Below, piece by piece: positions 1 to 7,458 of a DNA stretch of 20,393 bases (positions within the stretch are counted from its first letter, which is position 1; each line of letters starts with the position of its first letter). Under the pieces are notes generated by a model, which searched no databases, was not told where the DNA came from, and worked only from the letters and a program-made list of their open reading frames with translations. Source of the DNA: Saprospirales bacterium (GTDB lineage Bacteria > Bacteroidota > Bacteroidia > Chitinophagales > Saprospiraceae); assembly GCA_003448025.1 (NCBI GenBank), contig DLXL01000188.1:1-20393 (forward strand), read 5' to 3'. Both the position numbers and the translations under genes were made by a program.

Positions 1-2136
1 CATAAGTGGTTGGGGCAGGGCAAAAATTCGGTATCCTGCCGTGTCCTGGTCTGTGAACCAACTCAACACCGGGTTTGGCAGCAGGTCAAATTTAGTTACA
101 CTTACCGGTTGTTGATCAACGCTCAGGCTGAATTTCTGGCCATCTGAAGCCAGGATGTGGAGTGAATCAATGCGTTGATCCGTTTTGTTCTTCACTTTGA
201 TTATGGCACGCATTTCAAGTCGCCTTTCCTCCGGATGCACATCGGCATATAAAAACAGACTGGTCACTTTGGGTTGGGCAATGCGTTCGTATTTTTTATA
301 ACGCTTTTCATAGTCTGCCTGCAGCTTTTTGCCCTCATCCGGTCCTCTGTATTTGTTTACCACACTGACATTGTAGTAGATAAATCCTCCGGACCCCAGC
401 CATACAAGGGCAAGTGCCAACATACCCAACGAAAATTTGGTATTCCAGCGCTGTTTAAGCGCCTGCCATCTCGTTTTGAAACGCTGTTCTGATCCTCTGG
501 ACCATAACAAGGAAGCTAACAGCAATAAAATAAATCCAAAGGCTGTCCAGTATATATTGAACCAAAATAAAGGCTCCGCAAAATGCCCGAAGTCGTTCAT
601 ATCTGAAATCAAATATCCCGGCTTATAGCTGTAAAGTGCCAGGTTATAGTTGAAGTTCATGAAACTTTGCAATATGAACATAGTAATCCAAACGCCTAAT
701 CCCACAAAGTGTCCGATGAATTTATTGTTGATCAGCGCATGAACAAAAAAGGCCAGAAGCGCCATTTGCAAATAATCCCAGAAAGTGATCAGATACAGAT
801 CGATGAGATAATAATGCAGTTTGATATGGAAGAATCCCCGTAATACCTGTACCGTCAATCCAACCAGCATGGGCACTGTTGCCAGCATCAGGCATATCCC
901 TACAATAGCCAGGAATTTTGAACCCAGTTGAACCCAGTTGGGAACCGGAAGGGTATCTGCAATGTTTGCAAATCGGGTTGCTTTGTCGCGATGGACTGTT
1001 TCACCCGTGTAAAACATGATCAAAATGAATACAAACAAGCCGTAATTGTAGGTTTTAAACAACAGCATGTTCATGGTGACCGGGAGATCAGGAACGCCAT
1101 ATTGCAGATTTCCGATCCAATCATCCAAAAACAGGAATATGACAGCGCCAAGCATGATCGCAATGAAGTAGGCATCCCGCACAATGTTGCTGAATTCCAG
1201 CTTCCCAAGGTTAATCAGATTACTCCAAAGCGTTTTTTGGGTAAACTGCCGAAGGGAAAGGGGGAGTGCAACGCGGTTTGGTGCAGGAGCTTTTTCATCC
1301 TTACGCACTTTTCTTCCACTGGGCCTGTCTGTTGCAAATTTTTGCAGACTGAAACGGGTGTAAACCACCACCAGCAGCAATAATCCGATACCCATCCAGA
1401 TCAGTCTGTTCCATAACAGGTTGCCGGCAAACGGCAATAACTGCGTATTCTGTTCGGCAGGCGTCAGGTATTTGGTAGCATTGGTATAGGTATTGAGGGC
1501 AAAAGGATCTAATAAATCCACCAGATCCCTGTTTTCCAGATCCCGAACTAAAAAGTTGGAAAGCAGGTAAAGGATAAAAAGCAAAATGGATGCTGAATAT
1601 AGCACACGGTTGCTTCTGGTGAGGGCTACCAATCCAAAAAAGATGGCGCTCGTGAACAGAAGACTGGGTAAGAATATCGTCAGGAATGGCCAGAAATAGA
1701 ATTGGAATACATTTGGCCCGAAACGTTCAGGCTTTTCCCAGTCAAAGGCCGGCCCCAGCCAGGTACCCAAAACATACCCAACCAATGCTCCGGTGCTTAT
1801 TCCCAGCAATATGAGAAAGGAACCCCAGAACCGGCCCCAGTAATAGGCGCCACGGGTAATAGGCGTGGCCAGCAAATACTCTCGCGTTTGATGCTCGATA
1901 TCGCGGTATAAGGGAACCCCCATGACTGCCGAGCTGATCAGTACACAATAAATGCCCAGAATGGTCATGTACAAGCCTATGGTTGTCGGCGCATTGTAAT
2001 AAACTTTTTCACTGATACCGAGGCCTCCATTGGCTATGATAAGCGCGGGTAAGGCCAGCAATACCGCAAAGTAAATATAGGTGGCAGGCCTGCGAAGCCT
2101 GTATTTGATTTCAAAAGAAAAAACAGACCAAAACAT
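1..2136 (-). CDS. ABC-2 type permease fused to M1-family aminopeptidase (3' end outside window)
   Basis: An open frame starts at the ATG at 2136 and runs 712 codons to the window edge without a stop, so only the N-terminal part is visible. It begins MFWSVFSFEIKYRLRRP. Up to about residue 585 it alternates long hydrophobic segments with short loops in two halves, joined by a basic linker at about residues 265-330. This is the layout of a duplicated ABC-2 permease. The last membrane segment ends near GGFIYYNVSVVNKY. A soluble part follows with YEKRYKKYERIAQPKVTSL and HPEERRLEMRA, which matches what I know of the N-terminal side of the M1 peptidase part in Bacteroidota permease/M1 fusion proteins. 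The zinc motif HExxH would lie off the window, so catalytic competence cannot be judged. The gene starts 11 bp after the ATPase stop, so the ATPase is its partner. No Shine-Dalgarno is seen. The permease call is firm; the M1 fusion is family knowledge plus the visible start of that region. Confidence 0.82.
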   Translation of the reverse strand, partial: MFWSVFSFEIKYRLRRPATYIYFAVLLALPALIIANGGLGISEKVYYNAPTTIGLYMTILGIYCVLISSAVMGVPLYRDIEHQTREYLLATPITRGAYYWGRFWGSFLILLGISTGALVGYVLGTWLGPAFDWEKPERFGPNVFQFYFWPFLTIFLPSLLFTSAIFFGLVALTRSNRVLYSASILLFILYLLSNFLVRDLENRDLVDLLDPFALNTYTNATKYLTPAEQNTQLLPFAGNLLWNRLIWMGIGLLLLVVVYTRFSLQKFATDRPSGRKVRKDEKAPAPNRVALPLSLRQFTQKTLWSNLINLGKLEFSNIVRDAYFIAIMLGAVIFLFLDDWIGNLQYGVPDLPVTMNMLLFKTYNYGLFVFILIMFYTGETVHRDKATRFANIADTLPVPNWVQLGSKFLAIVGICLMLATVPMLVGLTVQVLRGFFHIKLHYYLIDLYLITFWDYLQMALLAFFVHALINNKFIGHFVGLGVWITMFILQSFMNFNYNLALYSYKPGYLISDMNDFGHFAEPLFWFNIYWTAFGFILLLLASLLWSRGSEQRFKTRWQALKQRWNTKFSLGMLALALVWLGSGGFIYYNVSVVNKYRGPDEGKKLQADYEKRYKKYERIAQPKVTSLFLYADVHPEERRLEMRAIIKVKNKTDQRIDSLHILASDGQKFSLSVDQQPVSVTKFDLLPNPVLSWFTDQDTAGYRIFALPQPLM

Positions 2137-2147
2137 AGGAATCAGGT

Positions 2148-3035
2148 TTAGAGGAAGACGAGGTCCATTTTCTCAGATATGGCACGGAAGTACACGTCTT
2201 CCAGGGTTGGTTTTGCTGGCGCAAAGCCATTGCCAGGGTTTTCATCCGATGCTACACGGATGTACAGCATACCCTCACTCAGGTTGGTGGCTATGACCCG
2301 ATACTGCTCCCGGTAAGCGTCCATCTCTTGCTTGGGGATAGATTTAGCCCATACCTTGCCATCCATCATATGAATGGCTTCATGGGGAGTACCAACATAC
2401 ATCACCTCTCCTCCGCAAATAATAGCGAATCGCTTGCAAAGGGTTTGTACGTCTTCCACGATATGGGTACTGAGGATTACGATAGTGCTTTCACCGATCT
2501 CACTCAACAGATTGTAAAATCGGTTGCGTTCTGCGGGGTCCAAACCTGCAGTAGGCTCATCCACGATCAGAAGTTTTGGGTTGCCCAGTAATGCCTGAGC
2601 AATGCCGAACCGCTGTTTCATTCCACCGGAGTAAGTACCCAGGGAGCGTTTTCTGGCATCCCAAAGATTTACTTTTTGCAGGAGCGCCTCAACAGCATGC
2701 TTGCGCTCACTATTATCAGCAATGCCTTTCAACCGGGCAATGTGATCCAGCATAACTTCTGCACTGATTCTGGGATATACCCCAAACTCCTGTGGCAGAT
2801 AACCCAATTGCCTTCTGACGGCATTGTGCTCTTTCAGAACGTCCAGATCGCCCAGCCGGATGGAGCCGCTTGAGGCATCCTGCAATGTGGCGATGGTACG
2901 CATAAGCGTTGATTTGCCAGCCCCGTTGGGGCCAAGGAGTCCAAACATGCCTTGCGGAATGGTGAGCGAAACACCATTCAATGCATGTACGCCGTTTCCA
3001 TAGGTTTTGCTGAGGTTTTCAATGATCAGTTCCAT
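2148..3035 (-). CDS. ABC transporter ATP-binding protein
   Basis: This 295-residue nucleotide-binding subunit would power the membrane protein encoded 11 bp downstream. All family motifs are present: Walker A GPNGAGKST at residues 35-43, Q-loop Gln82 in GYLPQEFG, signature YSGGMKQR at 135-142, Walker B LLIVDEP at 155-161, D-loop GLDP and switch His191 in STHIVED. The C-terminal 85 or so residues form the short accessory region usual for ABC-2 export ATPases (CcmA/NatA-like, COG1131). The substrate cannot be told from sequence. Related ATPases next to permease/M1 fusion proteins are common in Bacteroidota, but I know of no settled substrate. A TAnnTTTG-like element lies about 70 bp upstream of the ATG, so the pair may be transcribed separately from the permease gene further upstream. 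Confidence 0.95.
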   Translation of the reverse strand: MELIIENLSKTYGNGVHALNGVSLTIPQGMFGLLGPNGAGKSTLMRTIATLQDASSGSIRLGDLDVLKEHNAVRRQLGYLPQEFGVYPRISAEVMLDHIARLKGIADNSERKHAVEALLQKVNLWDARKRSLGTYSGGMKQRFGIAQALLGNPKLLIVDEPTAGLDPAERNRFYNLLSEIGESTIVILSTHIVEDVQTLCKRFAIICGGEVMYVGTPHEAIHMMDGKVWAKSIPKQEMDAYREQYRVIATNLSEGMLYIRVASDENPGNGFAPAKPTLEDVYFRAISEKMDLVFL

Positions 3036-3102
3036 AATTGTAAAAATGAGCCAATGGTTATTGTCTGATATTATTTTTCATTTGGTCAATAGAGGATTGG
3101 GC

Positions 3103-3110
3103 CAAAAGTA
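3103..3110 (-). promoter_or_regulatory. Possible -7 promoter element for the ABC operon
   Basis: Read on the minus strand these eight bases are TACTTTTG, a full match to the Bacteroidota -7 consensus TAnnTTTG. They lie in the 137-bp gap upstream of the ABC ATPase and would give a 5' leader of about 60 nt. I see no convincing TTTG box 19-21 bp further upstream, so only half of the promoter is supported. Confidence 0.35.
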
Positions 3111-3172
3111 AAACTAATGGCCAATAAAAATGAGAAATATTCAAATAGGAAATTGGGTGTCGTCTGAAAATA

Positions 3173-4141
3173 TTAGCCCTGGATGATTGCCCAATACAAA
3201 GGAAGGCCAATGGTAATATTGAATGGGAAAGTGACGCCAAGTGCCATTGGAATATATAAACCAGGGTCCGCTTTAGGCACGGCAAACCTCATAGCTGCAG
3301 GCACGGCAATGTAGGAAGCACTGGCGGCAAGTACACTTAACATGAAACGGTTACCGGGTTCAAATCCAAATACACCACTTAACCAGGCTGCAGCCAGGCC
3401 ATTTAACAGCGGGATAATCAAGCCAAAAGCAGTTACGAACATTCCATAGCTTAGAAATGCTTTGAAGCGACGTGCGGCCAACATGCCCATATCAAGGAGA
3501 AAAACAGCCAGAAATCCCTTGAAAATATCGGATGTGAAGGGCTTAATTCCTTCTGCTTGTTTACTATCCGCTACCAAACCGATGATTAATGAGCCCATAA
3601 CCATCAAAACGGAGCCATTAGTGAGGGACTCTCTTACCCATTTCCAAATGTGGCCTTTGGTTGGATTTTCGGGATCATGTGGCGCATACCGACCAATTAA
3701 TAACAATCCTATGATAATTGCAGGAGCTTCCATCAGGGCCATTGCAGCTACGGTATGTCCACCATAATGGATTTTAAGATTGTCGAGGAAAGCTGCTGCT
3801 GAAATAAAGGTGACGGCACTTACTGAACCATATGTGGCTGCAACTGCTCCCGCATCATAAATACTAAGCTTGCGTTTTAACAGGAAAAACGAATAAACAG
3901 GAATGATAACAGCCATGCCCATTGCGAAGGCAAGGGTTGAAAACAATTCAAGATCAAAAGCTTCATGAGCCAACTCCTGACCTCCACGAAAGCCAATAGA
4001 AAAGAGCAAATAAAGGGAGATGAATTTAACGGAACCAGGAGGAACCTCCAAATCACTTTTTAACATTGCCGCAGCTACTCCAAGAATGAAAAAGAGTAAG
4101 GTGGGGTTGGTAAGATTTGAAATAAGTATGCTGTTATCCAT
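3173..4141 (-). CDS. SbtA-like sodium-dependent bicarbonate transport family permease
   Basis: A 322-residue integral membrane protein with about ten hydrophobic segments. Recognisable pieces include LTNPTLLFFILGVAAAMLKS at the N-terminus, YLLFSIGFRGGQEL at 44-57, TYGSVSAVTFISAAAFL in the middle and NITIGLPLYWAIIQG at the C-terminus. These fit the Sbt_1 family (PF05982), whose cyanobacterial member SbtA imports bicarbonate with sodium. Substrate in this organism is inferred only. I chose the ATG at 4141 because family proteins start near MDNSI. An upstream in-frame ATG at 4240 would add 33 residues rich in Cys and Tyr that do not look like a family N-terminus. No gene for the PII-like partner SbtB is next to it: the neighbours are the ABC ATPase downstream and a divergent protease upstream. 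Confidence 0.85.
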   Translation of the reverse strand: MDNSILISNLTNPTLLFFILGVAAAMLKSDLEVPPGSVKFISLYLLFSIGFRGGQELAHEAFDLELFSTLAFAMGMAVIIPVYSFFLLKRKLSIYDAGAVAATYGSVSAVTFISAAAFLDNLKIHYGGHTVAAMALMEAPAIIIGLLLIGRYAPHDPENPTKGHIWKWVRESLTNGSVLMVMGSLIIGLVADSKQAEGIKPFTSDIFKGFLAVFLLDMGMLAARRFKAFLSYGMFVTAFGLIIPLLNGLAAAWLSGVFGFEPGNRFMLSVLAASASYIAVPAAMRFAVPKADPGLYIPMALGVTFPFNITIGLPLYWAIIQG

Positions 4142-4249
4142 GATGAAATTTGATGCAAAAAAACAATACTTACAATAAATGGTTATTAGAATCATGTCAA
4201 AACAGCCATACTGCTGGATATTTTGCTTTAAAAGAATCATGTTTTATTC

Positions 4250-4318
4250 TTAACGCAGAGGCGGAGAGCGTTTGACAATCAATTTTTACACCTCTGCGTC
4301 TCTACGCCTCTGCGGTAA
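4250..4318. repeat. Imperfect inverted repeat with CGCAGAGGCG core
   Basis: The left arm at 4250-4270 and the reverse complement of the right arm at 4297-4318 share the core CGCAGAGGCG and continue as AGAG-CG / AGAGACG, with two substitutions and one inserted base over about 21 positions. A 26-bp loop separates them. The right arm is preceded by another CCTCTGCG at 4291-4298, so the unit has an internal direct repeat as well. The composition (GC-rich arms in an AT-rich gap) and the ACGCAGAGGCG core resemble short intergenic repeats that I have seen scattered in many bacterial genomes. That it is a dispersed repeat here is inference. Confidence 0.6.
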
Positions 4319-4455
4319 AAATTACTTTTGAAACAGCCTCTTTTAAACCAAAATGTCCAGTACTAAGCAAAACAGCAAATCTGGTGGAGCAGGATTCTTT
4401 TTGTCCATATTTTACTTCATGCCTTTTAGGTCGGATTGCCCATTTGAACATATAT

Positions 4456-4463
4456 TATCTTTG
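4456..4463 (+). promoter_or_regulatory. -7 promoter element directly before the protease start
   Basis: TATCTTTG matches the Bacteroidota -7 consensus TAnnTTTG exactly. Only six bases separate it from the ATG at 4470, so transcription from it would start at or next to the start codon and give a leaderless or nearly leaderless mRNA. A TTG at 4436-4438 is 17 bp upstream, slightly closer than the usual 19-21 bp, so the -33 box is doubtful. Confidence 0.45.
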
Positions 4464-4469
4464 CTCCGG

Positions 4470-7139
4470 ATGAGAAAGAAATGTAGTTACACACTCGTTT
4501 TTATTGGATTACTGTTGCACGGAAACGCCATTTCTCAAGCGCTGACTTTTGTGAAAGGAGCGTATTTGGTTTCATTATCTCCAGGAATAGATATCCCCGC
4601 TTTCTATGACGAGTCAGGTAAAAAACTTCAGTCGAGTAAAGTGGCTGACATGATGAATATCTGGTTGGTTCAAATTCCTGACAAGCCTGCTCCCGAAGCC
4701 CTTGTTTTTTTGCGCAGACAGCCAGGTGTACGTAATGCACAGTTAAATCACATAGTCGAACAAAGGACCCATTTGGAGGCCATTCCAAACGATCCCCTGT
4801 TTGAAAAACAATGGCATTTGCTTAACGATGGCTCTACGGGCGGACTTGCAGATGCCGATCTGGATGCTGAGCTGGCCTGGGACCTGAGCACAGGTGGTTT
4901 GACAGCCGCCGGCGACACGATTGTTCTGGCAGTAATTGATGGAGGGATAGATGCTGATCATCCGGATCTAATGTCCAGGCTATGGCATAATTGGCTGGAA
5001 ATACCTGATAATGGCCTCGATGATGACCAAAATGGTTTTATTGATGATCACCGGGGCTGGAATGTGTTTTCTGATAATGACGATATTGAAGGTGTGATTA
5101 CCACCCATGGTACTCCTGTGAGCGGATTACTAGGCGCTGCCGGTAATAATGGCCTTGGCGTAAGCGGTGTAAACTGGAATAGTCAGATGATGTTTGTGTC
5201 GGCGCCTGGAACGGAGGCTGAGATCCTGGCAGCATATGATTATGTCTGGAAAATGCGTACCTTATACAACGACACAGATGGCGAAAAAGGAGCATTTGTG
5301 GTTGCGGTTAACTGCTCCTGGGGCATAAACTTCGGTCAACCTGCCGAATCTCCCCTTTGGTGCGAAGCTTTTGATATACTGGGCGAAGCTGGAATACTGA
5401 GTGTTGCCGCCACAGCTAATCTGCCCGTAAATGTAGACGAAGCGGGGGATTTGCCAACTACCTGTCCGAGTATCTATCTGTTAAGTGTAACCAGCTTAAA
5501 CCGATGGGATAACAAAGCCGAAAATGCTGCCTGGGGGCCAGAAAACGTTGATATTGGCGCCTATGGCCATGAGGTGTTCTCTACTGCTACTGGCAACAAT
5601 TACAGTGTTTTCTCCGGCACTTCTTTTGCAGCGCCTCAGGTAACCGGCGCAGTTGGGCTGTTGTATGCCATGGACTGCCCCAATCTGATAACCACAGCTA
5701 AAACCAACCCTTCAGGAGCAGCATATTGGTCTAAATCAATGATCCTGGATGCCCATACTCCGAATGAGGATATGCAAGACAAGACAGTTTCCGGGGGGCG
5801 ATTAAATCTCTATCAAGCATTGGACCTGTATCAAGGTAATTGCAGTGACTGTCCTATGCCATTTGCATTAAAAATATTGGAAGGAACGGATACCTCTGCT
5901 ATGTTGGGGTGGATTGAACCTGTTAACGTTGGTAAGGTGAATCTGAGGTGGAGAAGGGTAGGGCAGAGTACCTGGAATATGCTTCAACAGGTTTCTGAGC
6001 CTTTTCAGCTCGCAGGGTTGTGGGCATGTACGGCCTATGAATTTGAAATGCAGTCTATTTGTTCCGATAGCATGGTAAGTGGCTGGTCAGCGCCTTTTGT
6101 TTTTGAAACAAAAGGATGTTGTGCAGCGCCTGCATTTATCTGGACCGAGCAAATTGGTGAGGAAACCGTAACCATTGCCTGGCCACCAGATATATTCAAT
6201 AATACGTTCAGGATCAGGCTGGAATCGGTTAATGGTTCCGGTGGTCAATTAATTGAAGCAGATTCTAATGTTTGGGTCTTTGAAAACCTCCTTCCATGTA
6301 CGGAATATATCGTTAAGGTTCAAACCAGATGTGAAGATTGGCTGACAGCTTTTTCACAACCTTTTTCTTTTAAAACCAAAGGATGTGGCGCCTGCAATGA
6401 GATTTCTTATTGCAGTGTAAACGGGATAAGTGCTACTCAGGAATGGATCAGTTCCGTGCAGTTAGGATCATGGATACATGAATCAGGATCAGGGGGTAAT
6501 GGATATCAAAATTTTTCCAACAGCCAAATTGTTGCTCCGGTATTGGTTGCCCATTCGACCGTGCCAATAACCATTACCAATGGTTATTTCGGTACATCAT
6601 CGAAGCATTATTACCGCGTCTTTATTGATTATAATCAGGATGGTGAATTTATGGACGAAGTTGAACAAGCCTATGATCCTGGTTTTGCTTTTGAAGGACC
6701 GGCCTCCGGACAGATAATAGTACCTGATTTTGAACAGGAAGGATTAACCCGCATGCGGGTTATGATGCAATATAGCACGCCAAACGATCCTCCTCCCTCT
6801 CCATGTGAGCCATTTGATTTTGGACAAGTTGAAGACTATTGTATTTGGCTTCAAAAAAGCTCCTTAAGCTCGGAAAATCAGCATACTTTTCAAGGGTTAA
6901 AGATATTTCCGGTGCCGGCTACCGACTGGCTGCTGGTAGAATGGCCAGACGGGCCAGGGATGCAGGAAGATGTCACGCTTCGGATAATGGATATTGCCGG
7001 CCGCGAGGTAGAGGCGTCCAGGGTTTTGCCTATGGATTGCAGGTATAAACAACATACAGCCTTATGGCATCCAGGCATTTACATCATGGAGATTCGCAGT
7101 GGTAAAAAATGCCTTGTTACAAAAATTATAAAGCAATAA
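4470..7139 (+). CDS. Secreted subtilisin-like (S8) serine protease with Fn3, GEVED-type and T9SS sorting domains
   Basis: From the ATG at 4470 the product has 889 residues. Residues 1-23 are a signal peptide (MRKKCSYTLVFIGLLLHGNA). A propeptide-like stretch follows to about 100, ending in NDPLFEKQWHLLN. The S8 catalytic domain spans about 106-455 with Asp157 (VIDGGID), His213 (THGTPVSG), oxyanion Asn317 (AATAN) and Ser385 (SGTSFAAPQ), so all catalytic residues are present. Two Cys-containing Fn3-like domains lie at about 462-550 and 551-638. A GEVED-type domain at 642-793 has FIDYNQDGEF and FGQVEDY, with Gln where the motif usually has Glu. The C-terminal 80 residues (IFPVPATDWL to LVTKIIKQ) are a T9SS type A sorting domain. 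The protein should cross the outer membrane by T9SS and act outside the cell or on its surface. The substrate is unknown. The start was chosen for its signal peptide and the promoter element just before it. Confidence 0.93.
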   Translation: MRKKCSYTLVFIGLLLHGNAISQALTFVKGAYLVSLSPGIDIPAFYDESGKKLQSSKVADMMNIWLVQIPDKPAPEALVFLRRQPGVRNAQLNHIVEQRTHLEAIPNDPLFEKQWHLLNDGSTGGLADADLDAELAWDLSTGGLTAAGDTIVLAVIDGGIDADHPDLMSRLWHNWLEIPDNGLDDDQNGFIDDHRGWNVFSDNDDIEGVITTHGTPVSGLLGAAGNNGLGVSGVNWNSQMMFVSAPGTEAEILAAYDYVWKMRTLYNDTDGEKGAFVVAVNCSWGINFGQPAESPLWCEAFDILGEAGILSVAATANLPVNVDEAGDLPTTCPSIYLLSVTSLNRWDNKAENAAWGPENVDIGAYGHEVFSTATGNNYSVFSGTSFAAPQVTGAVGLLYAMDCPNLITTAKTNPSGAAYWSKSMILDAHTPNEDMQDKTVSGGRLNLYQALDLYQGNCSDCPMPFALKILEGTDTSAMLGWIEPVNVGKVNLRWRRVGQSTWNMLQQVSEPFQLAGLWACTAYEFEMQSICSDSMVSGWSAPFVFETKGCCAAPAFIWTEQIGEETVTIAWPPDIFNNTFRIRLESVNGSGGQLIEADSNVWVFENLLPCTEYIVKVQTRCEDWLTAFSQPFSFKTKGCGACNEISYCSVNGISATQEWISSVQLGSWIHESGSGGNGYQNFSNSQIVAPVLVAHSTVPITITNGYFGTSSKHYYRVFIDYNQDGEFMDEVEQAYDPGFAFEGPASGQIIVPDFEQEGLTRMRVMMQYSTPNDPPPSPCEPFDFGQVEDYCIWLQKSSLSSENQHTFQGLKIFPVPATDWLLVEWPDGPGMQEDVTLRIMDIAGREVEASRVLPMDCRYKQHTALWHPGIYIMEIRSGKKCLVTKIIKQ

Positions 7140-7143
7140 AAAA

Positions 7144-7170
7144 AGCAGGACGACAGTTCGTCGCCCTGCT
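7144..7170 (+). terminator. Hairpin after the protease gene
   Basis: Five bases after the protease stop, AGCAGGACGA (7144-7153) can pair with TCGCCCTGCT (7161-7170) with one mismatch around a 7-nt loop. An A-run precedes it but only a weak T-rich stretch follows, so it may act as a terminator or as a 3'-end stabiliser. Confidence 0.5.
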
Positions 7171-7210
7171 ATGCAATTTAACCAATCCCGTCTTTCTGTA
7201 TTGTTGCAAT

Positions 7211-7231
7211 CTGCTGTTAGCAGTTTTTTTT
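7211..7231 (+). terminator. Short hairpin plus T8 tract
   Basis: CTGCT (7211-7215) and AGCAG (7219-7223) form a perfect 5-bp stem with a GTT loop, followed at once by eight T residues. This is the form of a small rho-independent terminator on the plus strand. The stem is short, so it may only back up the hairpin at 7144-7170. Confidence 0.5.
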
Positions 7232-7402
7232 CATATACAAAGGTGGCCCAGATTACCCTGTGGGTGCCAGCGTGAAATGACGTGTTTTCTTCAATCAGGT
7301 ATTTTTACGGGGGGCAAGGCAGACTTTAGACCTCATATTTGCTGGAGAATTTAACTATTTAGAGTCAATTCTGGCAAAATGACTTCATTCATTAGTCGTC
7401 TA

Positions 7403-7434
7403 TTGTTTCAGCCGATTGAAGATTGATACCTTTA
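7403..7434 (+). promoter_or_regulatory. Possible promoter of the two-component operon
   Basis: TTG at 7403-7405 and TACCTTTA at 7427-7434 are 21 bp apart, the spacing expected for the Bacteroidota -33/-7 promoter. The -7 box matches TAnnTTTG at all fixed positions except the last (A for G). It would place the mRNA start roughly 20 nt upstream of the kinase ATG at 7459. Confidence 0.35.
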
Positions 7435-7458
7435 CCCCTTCTTTTACTCCACTTGGAT

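Larger units (their letters stand above)
4142..4469. other. Intergenic region between divergent permease and protease genes
   Basis: This 328-bp gap separates the divergent SbtA-like and subtilase genes. It holds the imperfect inverted repeat at 4250-4318 and the TATCTTTG element just before the protease start. An open frame continues from an ATG at 4353 into the protease, but the extra 39 residues precede a good signal peptide and are unlikely to be translated. Nothing else was recognised. Confidence 0.6.
7140..7458. other. Intergenic region between protease and sensor kinase
   Basis: This 319-bp gap holds the hairpin next to the protease stop, a second small hairpin with a T8 run at 7211-7231 and a possible promoter at 7403-7434 for the kinase-regulator pair. 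No coding region or RNA gene is recognised between them. Confidence 0.6.

Noticed and set aside
921..940. A perfect 10-bp tandem repeat (AACCCAGTTG twice).
   Set aside because: It lies inside the permease frame, encodes part of NWVQLGSK without disturbing the protein, and has only two copies, so chance is the best explanation.
4142..4240. An N-terminal extension of the SbtA-like permease from the ATG at 4240.
   Set aside because: The added 33 residues are Cys/Tyr-rich and do not fit the family start; the ATG at 4141 gives a normal N-terminus.
4353..4469. An N-terminal extension of the protease from the ATG at 4353.
   Set aside because: It would bury a good signal peptide 39 residues inside the protein and would lie upstream of the -7 element at 4456-4463.
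7423..7458. A TTG start for the sensor kinase at 7423.
   Set aside because: The TTG overlaps the candidate -7 promoter region and only adds 12 residues; the ATG at 7459 directly begins the membrane helix.
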